The position numbers and the translations under genes were made by a program. Shown piece after piece: positions 24,181-33,112 of a stretch of DNA of 52,762 bases. The notes under the pieces were generated by a model. That model did no database searches, was not told the origin of the DNA, and saw nothing but the letters and a program-made list of their open reading frames with translations. The stretch's first letter is position 1. Each line of letters opens with the position of its first letter. Source of the DNA: Clostridia bacterium (lineage in GTDB: Bacteria; Bacillota; Clostridia; Oscillospirales; Acutalibacteraceae); NCBI GenBank assembly GCA_017625435.1, contig JAGAKX010000047.1, forward strand, positions 1 through 52,762. Direction: 5' to 3'.

Positions 24181-24211
24181 GCAGAGTGCAGAACGAATTC
24201 GGAATTCGGAG
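24181..24211 (+). repeat. Tandem heptamers: 2 x GCAGARY then 2 x TTCGGAN
   Basis: GCAGAGT, GCAGAAC (24181-24194), 3 bp, then TTCGGAA, TTCGGAG (24198-24211): a short version of the tract at 9614-9700, including the same 3-bp junction GAA. Confidence 0.85.
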
Positions 24212-24222
24212 AACAGAGTATG

Positions 24223-24322
24223 GTAGGGGAGGGGTTCCCCCTCCCGCTTCAAAAGTGTTGTAATTTTTTATAAATGAAAGTTACAGAAATCTTTATAACG
24301 GGAGGGGCGACCCCTCCCCTAC
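24223..24322. mobile_element. MITE-like element, type A (100 bp)
   Basis: Inverted type A ends (24223-24246 and 24299-24322) around a 52-bp AT-rich core with TTGTAATTTTTTATAAA and TTACAGAAATC. It ends 18 bp before rarA, so the rarA leader is made of this element. Confidence 0.7.
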
Positions 24323-24340
24323 GACAAAAAAGGAGATTTT

Positions 24341-25609
24341 ATGTCAACACCTCTTGCAGACAGAATAAGACCGAAGACACTTGATGAAATTTCGGGACAG
24401 CGCCATCTTTTTTCCGAGGGCGCTGTGCTTCGCAATATAATAGAGTCGGGAAATATTCCCAATCTCATTTTCTACGGTCCCTCGGGTACGGGAAAAACCA
24501 CCGTTGCGAGAATTATTGCCGCTGCAACGAAAAAGAGACTGCATATACTCAATTGCACAAGTGCTTCTCTTTCCGATTTAAAAGAGGTTATCGGCGAAAT
24601 CAATACCATTGCAGCCCCCAACGGTTTGCTTTTATATCTTGACGAAATTCAGTATTTCAACAAAAAACAGCAGCAGACACTTTTACAGTACATAGAAAAC
24701 GGGGATATCACCCTTATAGCATCCACAACGGAAAATCCCCATTTTTACATATATTCGGCGGTTTTAAGCCGTTCCACCGTATTTGAATTCAAAAGCATTT
24801 CTCCCGAGGATGCTACAGGCGGTATCGAAAGAGCCTTTAAGTGTATGGGCGAGGAGACGGGTGAGGAGCTTCTCCTTGAGGACGGTGTTGTTCACCACAT
24901 TGCCCATTCCTGCGGCGGCGATATGAGAAAGGCAGCAAACATTGTAGAGCTTGCGGTGCTGGGCTCTCCAAGGGCAAGGGAGAACGAAAAGAAATTAATT
25001 ACCCTTGATGCGGTAAGGCAGGTAAGCACCAAAACCGCCGCACACTATGACAGACAGGGCGACGAATATTACGATTTGCTGTCAGCCTATCAGAAATCCA
25101 TGAGGGGCTCCGACCCTGATGCGGCACTTCATTATCTTGCCCGTATTCTCGAAGCAGGGGACCTTATTTCAGCCACAAGAAGGCTTATGGTATGTGCCTG
25201 TGAGGATGTGGGTCTTGCATACCCTATGATTATCCCCATTGTAAAGGCTGCCTGCGATATCGCAATGCAGGTAGGACTTCCCGAAGCAAGAATCCCCCTT
25301 GCGGATGCCGTGATTCTTGTGTGCAATTCACCGAAATCCAATTCGGGTGAAGCGGCAATTGATAAGGCAATAGCTGATGTAAGGGCAGGAAACTCAGGAC
25401 CCGTGCCCAGACACCTTCAGAATAAGCATTTTGACGGTGAGGATGCCGAAATAAAGGGTCAGCATTATAAATACCCCCACGACTATAAAAACCATTGGCT
25501 AAAGCAGCAGTATCTTCCCGACAGTATAAAGGACAGAAAATACTACACCTACGGGGATAACAAAACCGAGCAGACTGCAAAGGAATACTGGGATAAAATA
25601 AAAAAATAA
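24341..25609 (+). CDS. rarA: Replication-associated recombination protein RarA (MgsA/WRNIP1 family AAA+ ATPase)
   Basis: RarA is a clamp-loader-like ATPase that acts at stalled replication forks. The 422-aa protein opens with PLADRIRPKTLDEISGQRHL, has Walker A GPSGTGKTT (46-54), Walker B LLLYLDEIQYF, sensor 1 LIASTTENPHF and the C-terminal tetramerisation region with YPHDYKNHWLKQQYLP. These are diagnostic for the family. AAGGAG precedes the ATG. It is followed 11 bp later by the YfcC-like carrier, which is probably cotranscribed but unrelated. Confidence 0.95.
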   Translation: MSTPLADRIRPKTLDEISGQRHLFSEGAVLRNIIESGNIPNLIFYGPSGTGKTTVARIIAAATKKRLHILNCTSASLSDLKEVIGEINTIAAPNGLLLYLDEIQYFNKKQQQTLLQYIENGDITLIASTTENPHFYIYSAVLSRSTVFEFKSISPEDATGGIERAFKCMGEETGEELLLEDGVVHHIAHSCGGDMRKAANIVELAVLGSPRARENEKKLITLDAVRQVSTKTAAHYDRQGDEYYDLLSAYQKSMRGSDPDAALHYLARILEAGDLISATRRLMVCACEDVGLAYPMIIPIVKAACDIAMQVGLPEARIPLADAVILVCNSPKSNSGEAAIDKAIADVRAGNSGPVPRHLQNKHFDGEDAEIKGQHYKYPHDYKNHWLKQQYLPDSIKDRKYYTYGDNKTEQTAKEYWDKIKK

Positions 25610-25620
25610 CGGTGAAGATT

Positions 25621-27096
25621 ATGACAGAAAAGAAGAAAACCGACGGACTTCATATTGATAGGAAAACCATAATCAGCATTACTGCAATTCTTCTTGTTGT
25701 GTATATTCTTGCAGGTGCGCTGACGAGAATTCTGCCCCGAGGTGAATATAACACCTTCCTTGACGAGGAAACGGGAAAAATGTCCATTACTCAGGAAAGT
25801 GAGTATCAGCCCTCAGAGGACTATAAGATGCCCCTGTGGAAGATTATAGCCGCTCCCGTTATGGTATTTGTTGAAGACGAAACACGGGATACGGGCTTTA
25901 CGGGGATTCTCATTATCGCCTTTATTGTGCTTATGGGAGGCACCTTCCTGCTGCTTGACAGGTGCGGAGTGCTTAAATACCTTGTTGCGTTGGTTGTCAA
26001 AAAATTCTCCCGCAGGAAATACCTTCTTATGGCGGTGCTGACATTTTTCTGTATGGCACTTGCCTCTACTGCTGGAATCCTGGAGGAAAGTGTAACCTTA
26101 GTGCCTATTGCCGTTGCAATTTCCCTGGCTCTCGGCTGGGACTCCCTTGTAGGTCTGGGAATGAGCCTTATTGCCGTTGCCTTCGGCTTTACGGCGGCTA
26201 CCTTCAACCCCTTTAATGTTATGACCGTGCAGAAATTAGCCGGGGATGTTGAGATTTTCTCGGGACTGTGGCTTCGTCTTATAGTCTTTGCCCTCGTATA
26301 TGCAGGTCTTTACGCGTTCTTATTCCTTTATGCAAAAAGAATCGAAAAGAATCCCCGAAAGAGTCTTTCTTATGAAAGCGACAAGGCTCTTCGTGAAAAA
26401 TACACCGTAAGCGACATTGACCTTATGCTTGCCGATAAAGGTGCAGGCAAAGCCGCAAAGGCATTCGGAATCTGCCTGGGTCTTGCATTCGTCTGTATCA
26501 CAACCGATTTCATTGTAAAAGCCGGGGGAGTAATCTCCATGGGCGGTATTGCCGTGTTTTTTGTTGCAGGCGGTATTTCAGCGGCTCTCATTACGGGTGT
26601 CAGAGGGAAAAAGCTTTTCTCGGGCTTCGCTGAGGGCATACGCACCGTTGCCCCTGCCATTCCCCTTATTGTCATTGTTATTTCCGTTGCCTACATACTG
26701 AATACGGGTAAGATTATGCACACTATTCTGCACTACATTCACGGTGTTATTGAGGGAATGAACCCCTTTGGTGCTATTCTTCTCATCTTTGTTTTTATTG
26801 CCCTTCTTGAATTCTTTATAGGCTCGGGTACCGCAAAGGCATTTCTTGTGATGCCTCTTGTTCTGCCCCTTTCACACCTTATCGGGCTTTCCTCAAACAG
26901 CGTTGTGCTGTCATTCTGTCTTGCAGACGGCTTTACGAATCTTCTTTACCCCACAAGCGGTATTATGATAATTGCCATAGGAATTATAGGTGTATCCTAC
27001 ACAAAATGGCTGAAATTCTCATGGCCGTTATTTGTAATAGAGGGTGTAATTTCCGTTGCGGTTATGATGCTTGCCGTGCTTGTTAATTATCATTAA
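25621..27096 (+). CDS. YfcC-family membrane carrier
   Basis: A 491-aa integral membrane protein with about 11-12 hydrophobic segments. It fits the YfcC family (C4-dicarboxylate carrier-like, ion transporter superfamily): early ITRILPRGEY-type block (ALTRILPRGEYNTF), GGTFLLLDRCGVL, FNPFNVMTVQKLAG, and the C-terminal GSGTAKAFLVMPLVLPLSHLIG and ADGFTNLLYPTSG. Such carriers are linked to uptake or exchange of dicarboxylates, amino acids or peptides, but the substrate cannot be read here. ATG 25621 is preferred (GGTGA just upstream); a GTG at 25612 would add three residues. Confidence 0.85.
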   Translation: MTEKKKTDGLHIDRKTIISITAILLVVYILAGALTRILPRGEYNTFLDEETGKMSITQESEYQPSEDYKMPLWKIIAAPVMVFVEDETRDTGFTGILIIAFIVLMGGTFLLLDRCGVLKYLVALVVKKFSRRKYLLMAVLTFFCMALASTAGILEESVTLVPIAVAISLALGWDSLVGLGMSLIAVAFGFTAATFNPFNVMTVQKLAGDVEIFSGLWLRLIVFALVYAGLYAFLFLYAKRIEKNPRKSLSYESDKALREKYTVSDIDLMLADKGAGKAAKAFGICLGLAFVCITTDFIVKAGGVISMGGIAVFFVAGGISAALITGVRGKKLFSGFAEGIRTVAPAIPLIVIVISVAYILNTGKIMHTILHYIHGVIEGMNPFGAILLIFVFIALLEFFIGSGTAKAFLVMPLVLPLSHLIGLSSNSVVLSFCLADGFTNLLYPTSGIMIIAIGIIGVSYTKWLKFSWPLFVIEGVISVAVMMLAVLVNYH

Positions 27097-27131
27097 ATAT
27101 CTGAACGCATTACCCTTTATGCAGCTGTCCT

Positions 27132-27222
27132 GTAGGGGAGGGGTTCCCCCTCCCGTGCGCGGATTCGGTTACTTGGTTAAAAAAACATCCCTGCCCGACG
27201 GGCGGGAAGACCCCGCCCCTAC
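27132..27222. mobile_element. MITE-like element, type A (91 bp)
   Basis: Inverted type A ends (27132-27155 and 27199-27222) around a 43-bp core that differs from the other type A cores, so it may be a diverged or composite copy. Confidence 0.6.
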
Positions 27223-27243
27223 CCTATAAAGTGTATAAGATGT

Positions 27244-27272
27244 TTGACTTCGTGTTAAGCTTTTGTTAATAT
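27244..27272 (+). promoter_or_regulatory. Promoter of the ChbG-like gene
   Basis: TTGACT (27244-27249), 17-bp spacer, TAATAT (27267-27272); predicted start near 27279, followed by GAAGGAG before the ATG at 27302. Confidence 0.7.
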
Positions 27273-27301
27273 AAACTCATAAATATGAAGGAGAGAAAAC
27301 T

Positions 27302-28180
27302 ATGCCCAAGAAATTCCTTATAATCAATGCCGATGACTTCGGTCTTTGCCATTCCGCCAATGAAGCGGTTATGGATCTGTTTTTGTCCGGCTCAATCTTT
27401 TCATCCACCATTATGGCTCCCTGCCCGGGGGCTGACGAGGCTATTCAGTTCTCAATTGACCATCCCGAGTTTGCCATCGGCGTGCACCTTACCCATACAA
27501 ACGAATGGCAGGAAAATTTCCCCTGGGGTGCTATGACAGGACTGCCTTCTCTTCAGAACGAGCACGGCAGAATGTGGCCCGAAAGTGAGGATTTTGAGGC
27601 ACATTGCGACTATGACGAGGCTGTAAAGGAAACAATCGCACAGATTGAATACTGCGAAAACAAGGGTATGAAGCCCTCCCATATTGACAGCCACATGGGC
27701 GCACTTTACGGAATGAACGGCAAGCTTCTGATGCTTCCCAAGACCCTTGCCGTATGCGGTAAGAAGGGCTATCCCTTCCGTATGTTCTCCAAGCCCTACA
27801 CACCTCAGTGTCCCGAGGGCACTCCCGTATGGCTTTTCTCCGTTGCAAGCGTGCTTTCAGGTATGTTCGGCAAGAAGAACAATGTTCCCATGCCCGATTA
27901 CCTTATTTTCCCCGAAAACATCGAAACGGGCAAAACCTACGAGGAATTCAAGTATAACTTCATTGAATATCTCATAAAGATTCCCGACGGAATTTCCGAA
28001 ACCTACGTGCATCCTGCAATGCCTACCGATGAAATGAAGTCAATCACAGGCACCTGGCAGAGAAGATACTGGGAATATCTCGTTATGAAGGATCCCGAAA
28101 CTCACGCAGCCTTCAAGACTCACGGAATAAAGCTCATAAACTACCGCGAGCTTGCCGAAATGCGAAGAAACAAAAACTAA
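27302..28180 (+). CDS. ChbG/YdjC-family carbohydrate deacetylase
   Basis: ChbG/YdjC (also HpnK) proteins are metal-dependent deacetylases that remove acetyl groups from N-acetylated sugars such as chitobiose. The 292-aa protein shows the family signature LIINADDFGLCHSAN (Asp11-Asp12), the metal histidine block IGVHLTHTNEW, and PSHIDSHMGALYG with the second metal His pair. No signal peptide is seen, so it acts in the cytosol. It is a single gene with its own promoter and terminator; there is no chitobiose transporter nearby, so the substrate is open. Confidence 0.9.
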   Translation: MPKKFLIINADDFGLCHSANEAVMDLFLSGSIFSSTIMAPCPGADEAIQFSIDHPEFAIGVHLTHTNEWQENFPWGAMTGLPSLQNEHGRMWPESEDFEAHCDYDEAVKETIAQIEYCENKGMKPSHIDSHMGALYGMNGKLLMLPKTLAVCGKKGYPFRMFSKPYTPQCPEGTPVWLFSVASVLSGMFGKKNNVPMPDYLIFPENIETGKTYEEFKYNFIEYLIKIPDGISETYVHPAMPTDEMKSITGTWQRRYWEYLVMKDPETHAAFKTHGIKLINYRELAEMRRNKN

Positions 28181-28192
28181 ATTTATTTAACG

Positions 28193-28230
28193 GCATAAGT
28201 CTGAAAAAACGGGCTTATGCTCTTTTTTTA
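28193..28230 (+). terminator. Terminator of the ChbG-like gene
   Basis: GCATAAG (28193-28199) pairs with CTTATGC (28214-28220), followed by TCTTTTTTTA. Confidence 0.75.
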
Positions 28231-28292
28231 TACAAATCACAATTTATCAGCAGATGCTGTTACCTGTGAACCGCAAAAATAAATCTGCCCTT

Positions 28293-28444
28293 GTAGGGGT
28301 CGGCGTCCTCGACGACCCGAGATAGCGGCAGACAATAGAATTACACATATTAAGCCCCGCAGAGGTAAGAATTTGCCTCCACGGGATTTTTTTAGAAATT
28401 TTGTCATTTTTGCATTGCGGGACGTCGAGGACGCCGTCCCCTAC
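28293..28444. mobile_element. MITE-like element, type B (152 bp)
   Basis: Inverted type B ends (28293-28319 and 28418-28444) flank a 98-bp core with GCCCCGCAGAGG and TTTGCATTG. Same length and core as 34220-34372, opposite orientation to 6206-6357. It fills most of the 28231-28468 spacer. Confidence 0.8.
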
Positions 28445-28468
28445 ATTTGTAAATTATGATTTATCTGC

Positions 28469-28501
28469 AAAAAAACCGGCACAGGAAGCTTTCCTATGCC
28501 G
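28469..28501 (-). terminator. Terminator of the TRAP operon
   Basis: On the minus strand an 11-bp stem with one G-U pair (28477-28501, loop AGC) is followed by seven T (28469-28475). It lies 10 bp after the TRAP permease stop codon. Confidence 0.8.
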
Positions 28502-28511
28502 TTAAAATTTG

Positions 28512-30701
28512 TTATGCTGTTTTAAGTGCTTTCTGCTTTTTTTCGGAAAGCATCTGGAGAATTATTACAACTGCAACAAGTGCAACACCGATAATGTCCG
28601 TAATTGTTTCGGGAACAATCAGACACATTCCGCCTGCAAGAATCATAAGCCTCTGCCACCAGGGGAGCTTTACCGAGTGGTAACCCTCCATGCCCGAAGC
28701 TACCGCATAAATGCCGATAAATGAGGTTATGATGATAGATATAACATCAAATATGCCGGCATCTATAAAGAGCATTTTGGGGTTATATGCGAACATATAG
28801 GGGATGATGAAGGCGGCAATTGCAAGTCGTGTTGCCGTGACACCCGTTTTCAGCGGATTTGACTTTGCTATAGCTGAGCCTGCATAGGCTGCGAGGGCAA
28901 CGGGGGGAGTGATATCCGCAACAATACCGAAGTAGAAAACAAACATGTGAGCGGCAAGTGCAGGTATGCCCATCTTGATAAGAATGGGAGCCGTAATGGT
29001 TGCCATAATAACATAGTTTGCCGTTGTGGGAACACCCATACCGAGAACGATACAGCAAAGCATTGTAAGAAAGAGTGCTAAGAACATACTGTCCTGAGCA
29101 ATGGGAACAAGTGTGTTGAGAAGAAGCTGACCGAGAGCTGTCATTGTAACAACACCTGCAATAAGACCTGCCATACCGCAGGCAACTGCAACACCTATAG
29201 TGTTCTTTGCGCCGTTGTGGAGGGACTCAATAACAACCATGGGAGAAAGGGAGGTGTCCTTCTTTGCGATAAATGAAACTGCAAAGCAGGCGACTATACC
29301 GCAAAAAACTGCCTTTGTCATCATTGAAGCTCCGAAGGGAAGCCACATTCCGAGGGTGATTGCAAGAGGAATTGCAGGGAACACAAGCTTTGCAAGAGTC
29401 TTTGCCTCGGGAAGCTTTATGGAGAACTTGTTCTTGAAGCCCTTCTTAGTATCAGCCGCAATTTTTTCAATGCTTATCATTGTAGTAATTTCTCTGGGAA
29501 TAAGACTTACAATGAGAGAAGCCAGAATTGCGAAGCAGGCTGAAACACCTGCGCTGAAATAATTCATACAGATAACAAGCACGAATATGGGAAGAAGGAG
29601 ATAGCCGTTGCATATAACAAGCTTTAAGAAGCTGGGAATTGCATCCTTGGGAAGACCCTTGAGGCCGAGCTTCTTTGCTTCAAAGTGAATCATAAGGAAG
29701 ATTCCCGTGAAGTAAAGGGCTGCGGGAAGAATTGCCGTTACTGCAATTGTTGCATAGGGCACACCCGTGATTTCAGCCATAAGGAAGGCTGCCGCACCCA
29801 TAATGGGAGGCATTATCTGTCCGCCTGTGGAGGCTGCTGCTTCAACAGCTGCCGCAAAGTGAGGCTGATAGCCCGTCTTTTTCATAAGAGGGATTGTGAT
29901 TGAGCCTGAGCCTACCGTATTTGCAACGGAGGAGCCTGAATACATACCCTCAAGTGCACTTGAAATAACCGCAACCTTTGCAGGTCCGCCCACGGCACCG
30001 CCTGCAATTGAGTTTGCAAGGTCAACAAAGAATGTGCCGATGCCTGTTTTTTCAAGAAGAGCGCCGAGTATAATAAAGAGAACGATAAAGGTGGTGCATA
30101 CGTAAACGGGAGTAGAGAAAAGTCCGTTTGCCACGTCGTAGAAAAGACCGTATGCAAGGTTTCTCAATGCCTTATCGGGATTTTCCGTAAAAGCCTTTAT
30201 TGCCGCATAGACTATAAACGCACCTGCAACGAAAATAATGGGAAGACCGACGGCTCGCCTTACAAGCTCAACGAGAAGTATTATCGCAATAAAAGCAATA
30301 ACAATCTGCAGAGTGCCGATTCGTCTTGACATCATAACGATTTCTTCCTGGCATACTGTATAGTAAAGGAAGGAAGCCGCACCTGCAAGACCTAAGAAAA
30401 TGTCGTAAACGGGAACGTAATTAATGCGCTTTGTCTGCTTTTTATAGGCAGGGAAAATAAGATAGCCTATAAAAAGTATGAAAGCCATAAAGGTTGTCAG
30501 TTTTGTGTATTTTGTGGCATTGGGAAAAATCAGCGCCATTGAAATCATATAAACGCTGAATGAACAAAGAAGACCGGTGATAACGTGCTTTCTCCAACCT
30601 GTGAAAATTCTTGTATTGCTTTCACGGTCGAATTCCTGCATTATCTTGTCCGCATCAACGACTTCTTCGTTCTGGGTGATTTTTGCGGTATTTTCATCCA
30701 T
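28512..30701 (-). CDS. TRAP transporter fused 4TM/12TM permease (TAXI type)
   Basis: TRAP transporters import organic acids using an ion gradient and an extracellular binding protein. In this 729-aa protein the small (4TM) and large (12TM) membrane subunits are fused, the form typical of TAXI-type systems. A cytosolic N-terminus of about 45 aa precedes many membrane segments. Recognisable blocks include SALEGMYSGSSVANTVGSGS, AAASTGGQIMPPIMGAAAF, MGVPTTANYVIMATITAP and FGIVADITPPVALAAYAGS. AAAGGGGAA lies before the ATG. It is downstream of the TAXI binding protein, with a hairpin in the 90-bp gap. The substrate is unknown; the divergent LysR regulator probably responds to it. Confidence 0.93.
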   Translation of the reverse strand: MDENTAKITQNEEVVDADKIMQEFDRESNTRIFTGWRKHVITGLLCSFSVYMISMALIFPNATKYTKLTTFMAFILFIGYLIFPAYKKQTKRINYVPVYDIFLGLAGAASFLYYTVCQEEIVMMSRRIGTLQIVIAFIAIILLVELVRRAVGLPIIFVAGAFIVYAAIKAFTENPDKALRNLAYGLFYDVANGLFSTPVYVCTTFIVLFIILGALLEKTGIGTFFVDLANSIAGGAVGGPAKVAVISSALEGMYSGSSVANTVGSGSITIPLMKKTGYQPHFAAAVEAAASTGGQIMPPIMGAAAFLMAEITGVPYATIAVTAILPAALYFTGIFLMIHFEAKKLGLKGLPKDAIPSFLKLVICNGYLLLPIFVLVICMNYFSAGVSACFAILASLIVSLIPREITTMISIEKIAADTKKGFKNKFSIKLPEAKTLAKLVFPAIPLAITLGMWLPFGASMMTKAVFCGIVACFAVSFIAKKDTSLSPMVVIESLHNGAKNTIGVAVACGMAGLIAGVVTMTALGQLLLNTLVPIAQDSMFLALFLTMLCCIVLGMGVPTTANYVIMATITAPILIKMGIPALAAHMFVFYFGIVADITPPVALAAYAGSAIAKSNPLKTGVTATRLAIAAFIIPYMFAYNPKMLFIDAGIFDVISIIITSFIGIYAVASGMEGYHSVKLPWWQRLMILAGGMCLIVPETITDIIGVALVAVVIILQMLSEKKQKALKTA

Positions 30702-30732
30702 AAGATTTTTCCCCTTTCTTGTGTTATTAAAT

Positions 30733-30762
30733 AAAAGCGCCGCAATTTATGAAAACTGCGGC
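30733..30762 (-). terminator. Partial terminator/attenuator between binding protein and permease
   Basis: On the minus strand TGCCGC (30757-30762) ... GCGGC with an AT stem extension and a T-rich tail GCTTTTATTT. Such a hairpin would lower permease transcription relative to the binding protein and protect the upstream mRNA end. The stem has one internal mismatch. Confidence 0.5.
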
Positions 30763-30791
30763 ACCTTGTATTACCGAATGTTCAGTGAAAT

Positions 30792-31910
30792 TTAAGCAGC
30801 AGCTGTTGTGTCTTCGATAGCTTCTGCTGTTGTGTCTTCAACTGCTTCTGTTGTTTCGTCAGCAGCCTCTGTTGTTTCTTCAACGTCTGCCTCAACTATG
30901 CCTTTTTCTACATAGTACTTGAGTGCACCGGGATGAAGGGGAACGTCACCGATACCGTTAACGGTTGTGTTGATGTCCATCTGAGCAGCCTTAGCGTGAC
31001 AGGTAGCAACATCTTCAACCTCCCAGAGGTTCTTTGTGATTTCGTAAACCTGATCTTCGCTCATTTCGTTTGTTACAACGTAAGTAGCCATAATAGCAAC
31101 TGTGTTTACGGGCTCTGTGATAAAGCCGTAGTCAGCGCTTGTCATTTCATACTTTGTGTAGAAGGGGAAGTCGTTCATAAGCTTTGCAATAACATCTTCA
31201 CCGAGGTCAACTGCAACAACGTTTGTAGCGGTTGCAAGCTCTGTGATAGCTGTTGTGGGAGTACCTGCTGTGATGAAAGCAGCATCAATAGCACCGTCCT
31301 TGAGAGCAGTTGCGCTGTCACCGAAGGAAGCGAATGTTGCCTTGATGTCCTTTTCGTAGTCGATACCTGCAGCAGCAAGAATCTGAGTAGCATTGTAGAA
31401 TACGCCTGAGCCTGCGTCACCGATAGCAACGTTCTTGCCCCTAAGGTCAGCTACTGTCTTGATGCCTGAAGCCTCAGTTGCGATAAGCTGGCAAACCTCG
31501 GGATAGATGCAAGCGATAGCGGAGAAGCTCTTGATGGGAGCAGCGAAGCCGTTTGTACCGTTGTAAGCATAGTTCATAACGTCGTTCTGAACTGTAGCCA
31601 TGTGGTAGTCACCGTCATCAATGCCTTCGATGTTAGCCTGTGAACCGCCTGTGGAAACTACTTCAAAGCCGTATGTACCTGTAGTAATTGCCTGAGTGGA
31701 AGCACCTGCAAAAGCATAGTAAGTACCTGTTGTACCGCCGATACCAACCTTGATTGTGTCAAATGTCTTGTCGCCGTAAACAACGTCTACGGGAGCAGCT
31801 GTTGTCTCTTCACCGGGAGCTGCAGTTGTGCTTTCTGTGTTGTCGCCGCAAGCAGCAAAGCAAGCTACACAGAATGTGAGTGCGAGAAGAATAGCAATAA
31901 TTTTCTTCAT
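30792..31910 (-). CDS. TAXI-family TRAP transporter solute-binding lipoprotein
   Basis: The extracellular receptor of the TRAP system. The 372-aa protein has a lipoprotein signal with lipobox CFAAC (around residues 17-21), a Thr/Ala-rich linker, and the TAXI-type domain: KVGIGGTTGTYYAFAG, VVSTGGSQANIEGIDDGDYHMATVQND, and LRGKNVAIGDAGSGVFYNAT. The ordered Ser/Gly blocks match receptors for small carboxylates such as glutamate or 2-oxoglutarate-like ligands, but ligand choice is not readable. A C-terminal tail repeats EETTEA and EDTTAEA and has no fold expected. It has its own strong promoter (31964-31992). Confidence 0.92.
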   Translation of the reverse strand: MKKIIAILLALTFCVACFAACGDNTESTTAAPGEETTAAPVDVVYGDKTFDTIKVGIGGTTGTYYAFAGASTQAITTGTYGFEVVSTGGSQANIEGIDDGDYHMATVQNDVMNYAYNGTNGFAAPIKSFSAIACIYPEVCQLIATEASGIKTVADLRGKNVAIGDAGSGVFYNATQILAAAGIDYEKDIKATFASFGDSATALKDGAIDAAFITAGTPTTAITELATATNVVAVDLGEDVIAKLMNDFPFYTKYEMTSADYGFITEPVNTVAIMATYVVTNEMSEDQVYEITKNLWEVEDVATCHAKAAQMDINTTVNGIGDVPLHPGALKYYVEKGIVEADVEETTEAADETTEAVEDTTAEAIEDTTAAA

Positions 31911-31963
31911 TGTGGGATACCTCTTTCTTTTTTATTTTTTTACTAAGAATATTAGTCCCGCTT

Positions 31964-31992
31964 ATATTACCACAAAAAACAATATATGTAAA
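31964..31992 (-). promoter_or_regulatory. Promoter of the TAXI-TRAP operon
   Basis: Minus-strand TTTACA (31987-31992), 17-bp spacer, TAATAT (31964-31969); predicted start near 31957, about 47 nt before the binding-protein ATG. Confidence 0.7.
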
Positions 31993-32013
31993 ATATAAAT
32001 AATATATAGGTGA

Positions 32014-32030
32014 TATAAATAAAATTTATG
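32014..32030. promoter_or_regulatory. Candidate LysR operator
   Basis: An inverted repeat ATAAAT-AAA-ATTTAT (32015-32029) with the T-N11-A form expected of LysR-type sites. It lies about 22 bp upstream of the -35 box of the TRAP promoter, the usual position of the LysR recognition site, and upstream of the lysR promoter on the other side. The region is AT-rich, so chance is a real alternative. Confidence 0.4.
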
Positions 32031-32089
32031 ATTATCGGAAAAGTATAAATTTTTTTACATATTATATGCACTATGTCCTGCAATTTTTC

Positions 32090-32118
32090 TTGTATTTTTT
32101 CTTTTTTCAATATATACT
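32090..32118 (+). promoter_or_regulatory. Promoter of the LysR regulator and PHP gene
   Basis: TTGTAT (32090-32095), 17-bp spacer, TATACT (32113-32118); predicted start near 32125, about 30 nt before the lysR ATG. Confidence 0.55.
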
Positions 32119-32156
32119 GTAATAAAGTAAGTTTTTTACGGGAGGAAGTGAAGCTT

Positions 32157-33104
32157 ATGCTTGACGGTATGGATTACGTATATGAGGTTTACCTTGAAAA
32201 AAGCTTTTCGGGTGCGGCAAAAAAGCTTTTTGTTTCTCAGCCGGCTCTGTCTGCCGCTGTAAAAAAGGTTGAAAAACAGCTGGGTATCACGATTTTTGAC
32301 AGAAGCACAAATCCCATTTCCCTTACTCAGGCAGGACGGGTGTGTATTGAATCTATTGAAAAGATGAAGGCTCTGCAGCACAATATGCTCAATCAGCTCA
32401 ATGACCTTTCCGATATGAAAAGCGGAAGTGTTATCGTCAGTGCGGAAAACTTCATTTCTTCTTTCATTCTTCCCGACATTATAATCGAGTTTATGAATAC
32501 CTACAGCGGTATCACCGTGGAGCTTGTTGAATCCCACTCCCACGATCTGAAAAATCAGCTTTTGGAGGAAAAGGTGGATATTCTTGTGGCTCACGACTTT
32601 GACCCTGAGCTTTTCACCTCCTTTCCCCTTGCGGATGAAACACTTCTTCTTGCAGTCCCCGTATCCTTTTCCGTAAATGAGAAATTTACGGACAAGAGTC
32701 TTACGGACGAGGATGTGAAAAATAAGAAATATCTTGATAAAGGCTGTCCTACGGTTGACTTGCAGGAATTCGCAAATGAAGATTTTCTTGTGCTGAAAAA
32801 GGGCAATGATATGTTTACCCGTACTATGCAGCTCTGTGAAAACGCAGGCTTTATACCGAAAGTAAAAATCTATCCCGATCAGCTTCTCACCGCCTACAAT
32901 ATGGCAAGGGCAGGGCTCGGTATCACAATTGTCACCGACAATCTCCTGCGTGCCGAGCGCGGTGCCTCAAAATGTGTCTTCTATAAGCTTTCCGGAGATA
33001 ATACAAGAAGAAAGCTTGCAATGGGTTATAAAAAGAAGAGATATCCTTCAAGGGCTATGGAGGCCTTTGTGCAATGTGCAAAACAAGTATATGACAGAAA
33101 GTGA
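32157..33104 (+). CDS. LysR-family transcriptional regulator
   Basis: The 315-aa protein has the LysR N-terminal winged helix-turn-helix (about 1-60: YLEKSFSGAAKKLFVSQPAL, then VKKVEKQLGITIFDR) and a C-terminal effector domain of the periplasmic-binding fold (about 85-300). The start is ATG 32157 behind GGGAGGAAG; a longer reading to 32073 would cross the promoter. It is divergent from the TAXI-TRAP operon and overlaps the following PHP gene, so the natural prediction is ligand-dependent control of the transporter. The effector is unknown. Confidence 0.9.
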   Translation: MLDGMDYVYEVYLEKSFSGAAKKLFVSQPALSAAVKKVEKQLGITIFDRSTNPISLTQAGRVCIESIEKMKALQHNMLNQLNDLSDMKSGSVIVSAENFISSFILPDIIIEFMNTYSGITVELVESHSHDLKNQLLEEKVDILVAHDFDPELFTSFPLADETLLLAVPVSFSVNEKFTDKSLTDEDVKNKKYLDKGCPTVDLQEFANEDFLVLKKGNDMFTRTMQLCENAGFIPKVKIYPDQLLTAYNMARAGLGITIVTDNLLRAERGASKCVFYKLSGDNTRRKLAMGYKKKRYPSRAMEAFVQCAKQVYDRK

Positions 33105-33112
33105 GTAATCTT

